Source: Candidatus Gastranaerophilales bacterium (lineage in GTDB: Bacteria > Cyanobacteriota > Vampirovibrionia > Gastranaerophilales > Gastranaerophilaceae). Taken from it: a DNA stretch of 9,735 bases. The position numbers were made by a program, and so were the translations under genes. The stretch lies in contig CANQOM010000051.1 in the NCBI GenBank assembly GCA_947625445.1, forward strand, positions 1 to 9,735, written 5' to 3'. Under the pieces are notes generated by a model, which did no database searches, was not told the DNA's origin, and saw nothing but the letters and a program-made list of their open reading frames with translations. Every line of letters begins with the position of its first letter. Position 1 is the stretch's first letter. Below, one piece after another: positions 6,460 to 9,735 of the stretch.

Positions 6460-7468
6460 AGAAGCATTGAAAATATTAATATCAGGTAAAAATCTTGATT
6501 ATAACACGGCAAAAATCGTAATGTATGAAATAACTCAAGGAGAAGCAACAGAAATAGAAATAGCTTCATTTTTGACTGCTCTTAAGATTAAGGGGGAAAC
6601 TGTTGATGAAATAACTGCTGCCGCAGAAGTTATGAAAGAAAAATGTATTAAAACAGACCTCAATAATGTTGAAACCCTTGATATAGTCGGAACAGGCGGA
6701 GACATGAGTAATACGTTTAATATTTCAACAACAACCGCTTTTATTGTAGCTGCAGGAGGAGTGCCTATAGCAAAACACGGTAACAGAGCACTTACAAGTA
6801 AATCCGGCTCAATAGATGTTCTTGAAGCTTTAGGTATAAATGTAAATAAGACTGTTGAAGAAGAAAAGAATATATTTAAAAAATTAAATATATGTTTTAT
6901 GTTTGCTCAGAATCATCATCCGGCAATGAAGTATGCACTAAATGTAAGAAGGGAATTAAAGTTTAGAACATTATTTAATATATTAGGACCTTTAACAAAT
7001 CCTGCTTGTGCTAATTCACAACTTTTCGGAGTCTATGATAAATCATTGGTAAATACACTATGCAAAGTTATATCAAACTTAGGGGTGAAAAATGTACTCG
7101 TTGTTCACGGAAAAGACGGAATAGATGAGGCAACATTAACAGATGAAACTTACATTTCCGAAGGAAGAAATTCTCATATAAAAGATTACATAATAAAACC
7201 GGAAGATTTTGGATTAAAAAGATGCAGAAAATCCGATATTCAAGGCGGTGATAAATTTGAAAATGCAGAAATTATTAAAAATATATTCAACGGAAAAGAA
7301 GTCGGGCCTAAAAGAGATGTTGTTATTTTAAACAGTGCCTTAGCTTTTTATACATATAAAACTGTTCTGACTATTCAAGAAGGCGTAAAATTAGCTCAAA
7401 ATATAATTGATTCAAAGAAAGCACTCCAAAAACTTAATAATTATATTGAAATATCAAATGAGGAATAA
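6452..7468 (+). CDS. trpD: Anthranilate phosphoribosyltransferase
   Basis: Transfers phosphoribose from PRPP to anthranilate. Its 338 residues are the normal length for a stand-alone TrpD, not fused to TrpG as in E. coli. The PRPP loop GTGGD is at 80-84, S92 follows in NISTTT, KHGNR is at 108-112, the anthranilate-binding region RRELKFR at 166-172 is followed by LGPLTNP (178-184), and the metal-binding DE pair is at 225-226. All key residues are present. Its ATG lies inside the last codons of trpG (8-base overlap), which points to translational coupling; the upstream ribosome site is poor. The next gene starts immediately after its stop. It contains no tryptophan. Confidence 0.97.
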   Translation: MIKEALKILISGKNLDYNTAKIVMYEITQGEATEIEIASFLTALKIKGETVDEITAAAEVMKEKCIKTDLNNVETLDIVGTGGDMSNTFNISTTTAFIVAAGGVPIAKHGNRALTSKSGSIDVLEALGINVNKTVEEEKNIFKKLNICFMFAQNHHPAMKYALNVRRELKFRTLFNILGPLTNPACANSQLFGVYDKSLVNTLCKVISNLGVKNVLVVHGKDGIDEATLTDETYISEGRNSHIKDYIIKPEDFGLKRCRKSDIQGGDKFENAEIIKNIFNGKEVGPKRDVVILNSALAFYTYKTVLTIQEGVKLAQNIIDSKKALQKLNNYIEISNEE

Positions 7469-8251
7469 ATGAATATACTTGAAAATATAGTAGAAAAAAC
7501 AAAAATAAGAGTGGATAAGTTAAAAGAAATCTACAGGTTTGAAGAAATAAAAAAATCTGCTTTTAATATGGAAAGAGGAAATTTTCCTTTTGAAAAATCC
7601 CTAAACATTAATGATGTATCATTTATATGTGAAATTAAAAAAGCTTCACCTTCAAAAGGAATAATTGCAGAAAATTTTCCATATCTTGAAATAGCAAAAG
7701 AGTATGAAAAAGCAGGAGCAAATGCAATATCAGTCCTTACAGAACCTGATTTTTTTCTGGGAAACATAAATTACTTAAATGAAATTTCGAAAACAGTAAC
7801 CATTCCACTTTTAAGAAAAGATTTTATTATAGATGAAATACAAATATACGAATCAAAAATTCACGGGGCAAGCGCTATACTTTTAATTTGTTCAATACTT
7901 GACAGTGAACAATTGACAAAATTTATAAATATATCAGATAGTCTCGGACTTTCTTGTCTTGTAGAAGCACATAACAAAGAAGAAATAGAAAAGGCAATAA
8001 ATGCAAAAGCAAGAATAATAGGTGTTAATAATAGAGATTTAAAAACATTTAAAATTGATATTAAAAATAGCATAAATTTAAGAAAATATGTACCTGATAA
8101 TATTATTTTCGTATCAGAAAGCGGGATAAAAACAAAAGAACAAGTAAATGAATTAAAGCAAAATAATGTAAATGCTATTTTAATAGGTGAAACTTTTATG
8201 AAATCAAAAGATAAAATAAAAGAACTAAAACTTTTAAAAGGCGGTCTTTAA
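7469..8251 (+). CDS. trpC: Indole-3-glycerol phosphate synthase
   Basis: Closes the indole ring from carboxyphenylamino-deoxyribulose phosphate. It is a TIM-barrel enzyme of 260 residues, not fused to TrpF. Catalytic and substrate residues are visible in CEIKKASPSKG (E55, K57), LLRKDF (K117), LVEAHN (E166), GVNNRDL (N187, R189) and SESGI (E217, S218), with the phosphate-binding ILIGETFM near 237-244. The ATG follows the trpD stop with no gap and a GAGGA site lies just before it. Its stop shares one base with the trpF start. It contains no tryptophan. The family call is secure. Confidence 0.97.
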   Translation: MNILENIVEKTKIRVDKLKEIYRFEEIKKSAFNMERGNFPFEKSLNINDVSFICEIKKASPSKGIIAENFPYLEIAKEYEKAGANAISVLTEPDFFLGNINYLNEISKTVTIPLLRKDFIIDEIQIYESKIHGASAILLICSILDSEQLTKFINISDSLGLSCLVEAHNKEEIEKAINAKARIIGVNNRDLKTFKIDIKNSINLRKYVPDNIIFVSESGIKTKEQVNELKQNNVNAILIGETFMKSKDKIKELKLLKGGL

Positions 8252-8853
8252 TGAAAATTAAAATATGCGGATTGCAAAGTACAGAAGATATTAAATATAT
8301 AAATGAAGCTATGCCTGATTATGCCGGTTTTATATTTGCCCCAAAAAGCAAACGAAAAATAACATTTGATAAAGCAATAAGTTTAAAACAAATATTAAAT
8401 AAAAATATAAAAAGTGTAGGAGTTTTTGTTGATGATACAATAGAAAATATAGAAAAAACCGTAAAAGAGGGTATCATCGATATAATTCAACTGCACGGAA
8501 ATGAAGATAATAATTATATTAAAGAATTAAAAAAAAGAATAAATATACCTATTATTAAAGCATTTCAAGCAGAAAAAGATTTGAGCGAAAATATAGAAGA
8601 AACAAAAGCCGATTACATATTAATAGATAACGGCGCAGGCGGAACAGGTAAAACGTTTGAGTGGGGATTAATCCCCAAAACAGATAAAAAGATTTTTCTT
8701 GCAGGCGGATTAAACATTGATAATGTAGAAGATGCAATGATAAAAGTAAATCCTTATTGTCTTGATATAAATTCCGGTGTAGAAACAAACGGAAAAAAAG
8801 ACAGAGAAAAAATATTGAAAATAACAGAATTAATAAGAAACAAAGGAAACTAA
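8251..8853 (+). CDS. trpF: Phosphoribosylanthranilate isomerase
   Basis: Isomerises phosphoribosylanthranilate to the substrate of TrpC by an Amadori rearrangement. It is a TIM barrel of 200 residues, typical for a stand-alone TrpF. KICG at 4-7 provides the catalytic C6, QLHG is at 80-83, ILIDN provides D126 as the general acid, GGTGKTFEW follows, and AGGLN (151-155) with DINSGVE (172-178) forms the phosphate-binding end. It starts in TAATG with the trpC stop (one-base overlap) and ends one base before trpB. It carries one Trp (W138), the only one in the five complete enzymes of the operon. Confidence 0.96.
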   Translation: MKIKICGLQSTEDIKYINEAMPDYAGFIFAPKSKRKITFDKAISLKQILNKNIKSVGVFVDDTIENIEKTVKEGIIDIIQLHGNEDNNYIKELKKRINIPIIKAFQAEKDLSENIEETKADYILIDNGAGGTGKTFEWGLIPKTDKKIFLAGGLNIDNVEDAMIKVNPYCLDINSGVETNGKKDREKILKITELIRNKGN

Positions 8854-8854
8854 A

Positions 8855-9735
8855 ATGACACAAACAAAATTCGGAATTTATGGAGGGCAATATATACCTG
8901 AAATTCTGATGACAGAAATAAAGAATCTTGAAAAAGCTTATGAATATTATAAGAAAGATGAACAGTTTAACAAAGAATTAAAAGATTTATTAAAGAATTA
9001 TGCTAACCGTCCTTCATTACTATATTATGCAGAAAATATGACAAAAGATTTAGGCGGAGCAAAAATATACTTAAAAAGAGAAGATTTAAACCATACAGGT
9101 TCTCATAAAATAAATAATGTACTCGGACAAGCATTATTAGCGAAATATATGGGTAAAACCCGAATAATAGCTGAAACAGGAGCAGGTCAGCACGGAGTGG
9201 CAACTGCAACCGCCGCAGCATTATTAGGTTTGGAATGTGAAATATTTATGGGGAAAGAAGATACAATAAGACAAGCACTTAATGTATACAGAATGGAATT
9301 ATTGGGAGCAAAAGTAAATGCAGTAACATCAGGAACTCAGGTTTTAAAAGATGCGGTAAATGAGGCAATGAGAGAATGGTCAAAAAGAACAAACGATACC
9401 TTGTATGTATTGGGTTCAGTCATGGGACCACACCCGTTTCCTACAATAGTAAGAGATTTTCAAAGTGTAATAAGTAAAGAAGCAAGAGAACAAATACTTG
9501 AAAAAGAAGGGAAATTACCAAGTGCAGTAATAGCATGCGTGGGTGGCGGAAGCAATGCAATGGGAATATTTTATAATTTTATCAATGATAAAGAAGTTAA
9601 ACTCATAGGATGTGAAGCGGCAGGGCTGGGAATAAATACACAAAAACATGCAGCAAGTATAACAAAAGGTAGAATAGGAATATTTCATGGCATGAAATCT
9701 ATATTTTGCCAAGATGAAAACGGACAAATATCACC
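8855..9735 (+). CDS. trpB: Tryptophan synthase beta chain (3' end cut by window)
   Basis: PLP enzyme that joins indole and serine to make tryptophan, normally in an alpha2-beta2 complex with TrpA. 293 codons are visible of roughly 395-400; the frame is still open at the right edge. Seen are the N-terminal FGIYGGQYIPEIL, the PLP lysine K85 in GSHKINN, the catalytic E107 with GAGQHG at 109-114, RQALNVYRMELLGA (139-152), GPHPFPTIVRDFQSVI (191-206), the PLP phosphate loop GGGSN (230-234) and LIGCEAAG (250-257). This is the TrpB1 type that partners TrpA. A GGAAA site precedes the ATG, one base after the trpF stop. trpA is expected just beyond the window. Confidence 0.97.
   Translation, partial: MTQTKFGIYGGQYIPEILMTEIKNLEKAYEYYKKDEQFNKELKDLLKNYANRPSLLYYAENMTKDLGGAKIYLKREDLNHTGSHKINNVLGQALLAKYMGKTRIIAETGAGQHGVATATAAALLGLECEIFMGKEDTIRQALNVYRMELLGAKVNAVTSGTQVLKDAVNEAMREWSKRTNDTLYVLGSVMGPHPFPTIVRDFQSVISKEAREQILEKEGKLPSAVIACVGGGSNAMGIFYNFINDKEVKLIGCEAAGLGINTQKHAASITKGRIGIFHGMKSIFCQDENGQIS

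Noticed and set aside
8251..8855. Possible trpC-trpF fusion or frameshift
   Set aside because: The stop and start share one base as a normal TAATG junction, and both proteins are full-length stand-alone forms.
9003..9221. Minus-strand frame opposite trpB
   Set aside because: It is the antisense shadow of conserved trpB codons, including the PLP lysine region, and has no ribosome site.

Overview
The window is about 9.7 kb of AT-rich bacterial chromosome (roughly 30% GC by eye) using the standard bacterial code. It is ordinary metabolic sequence with no mobile elements, CRISPR arrays or RNA genes that I can see. The C-terminal half of the RibBA protein (GHEGRGIGL, YGTGAQ, and an ending of the YN..Y...KA.K..HLL type) resembles cyanobacterial-type RibBA. 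Together with the low GC this would fit a non-photosynthetic cyanobacterial relative such as the gut Melainabacteria/Gastranaerophilales, but that placement is an inference from memory of the families, not a search.

Left part (1-2866): the 3' part of ribBA (riboflavin synthesis) runs off the left edge. It is followed 12 bases later by a gene for a two-domain GNAT-type acetyltransferase, probably in the same transcript. A small 67-codon gene of unknown role converges on it from the minus strand. A 130-base gap with plausible divergent promoters separates that small gene from a plus-strand gene for a YhcH/YjgK/YiaL family protein.

Middle (2867-4417): a minus-strand gene encodes a membrane protein with four membrane segments and a TPR-like C-terminal half. 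It has a very good promoter (TATAAT, 17-base spacer) placed nearly back to back with a plus-strand promoter that points at the trp operon. Between that plus promoter and trpE lies a leader of about 280 bases. It contains a 43-codon reading frame with two Trp codons, a perfect 26-base palindrome overlapping that frame's stop, a GC-rich hairpin followed by a U-rich stretch, and a further A/U hairpin. I read this as a candidate tryptophan attenuation leader; it is the most interesting non-coding signal here.

Right part (4418-9735): a tightly packed tryptophan operon, trpE-trpG-trpD-trpC-trpF-trpB, with trpB cut by the right edge (trpA would be expected next). Neighbouring genes overlap by 8, 4 or 1 bases, or are separated by 0-1 base, so the whole pathway from chorismate to tryptophan appears co-transcribed and translationally coupled. 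TrpE, TrpG, TrpD and TrpC contain no tryptophan at all, whereas the short leader frame contains two.
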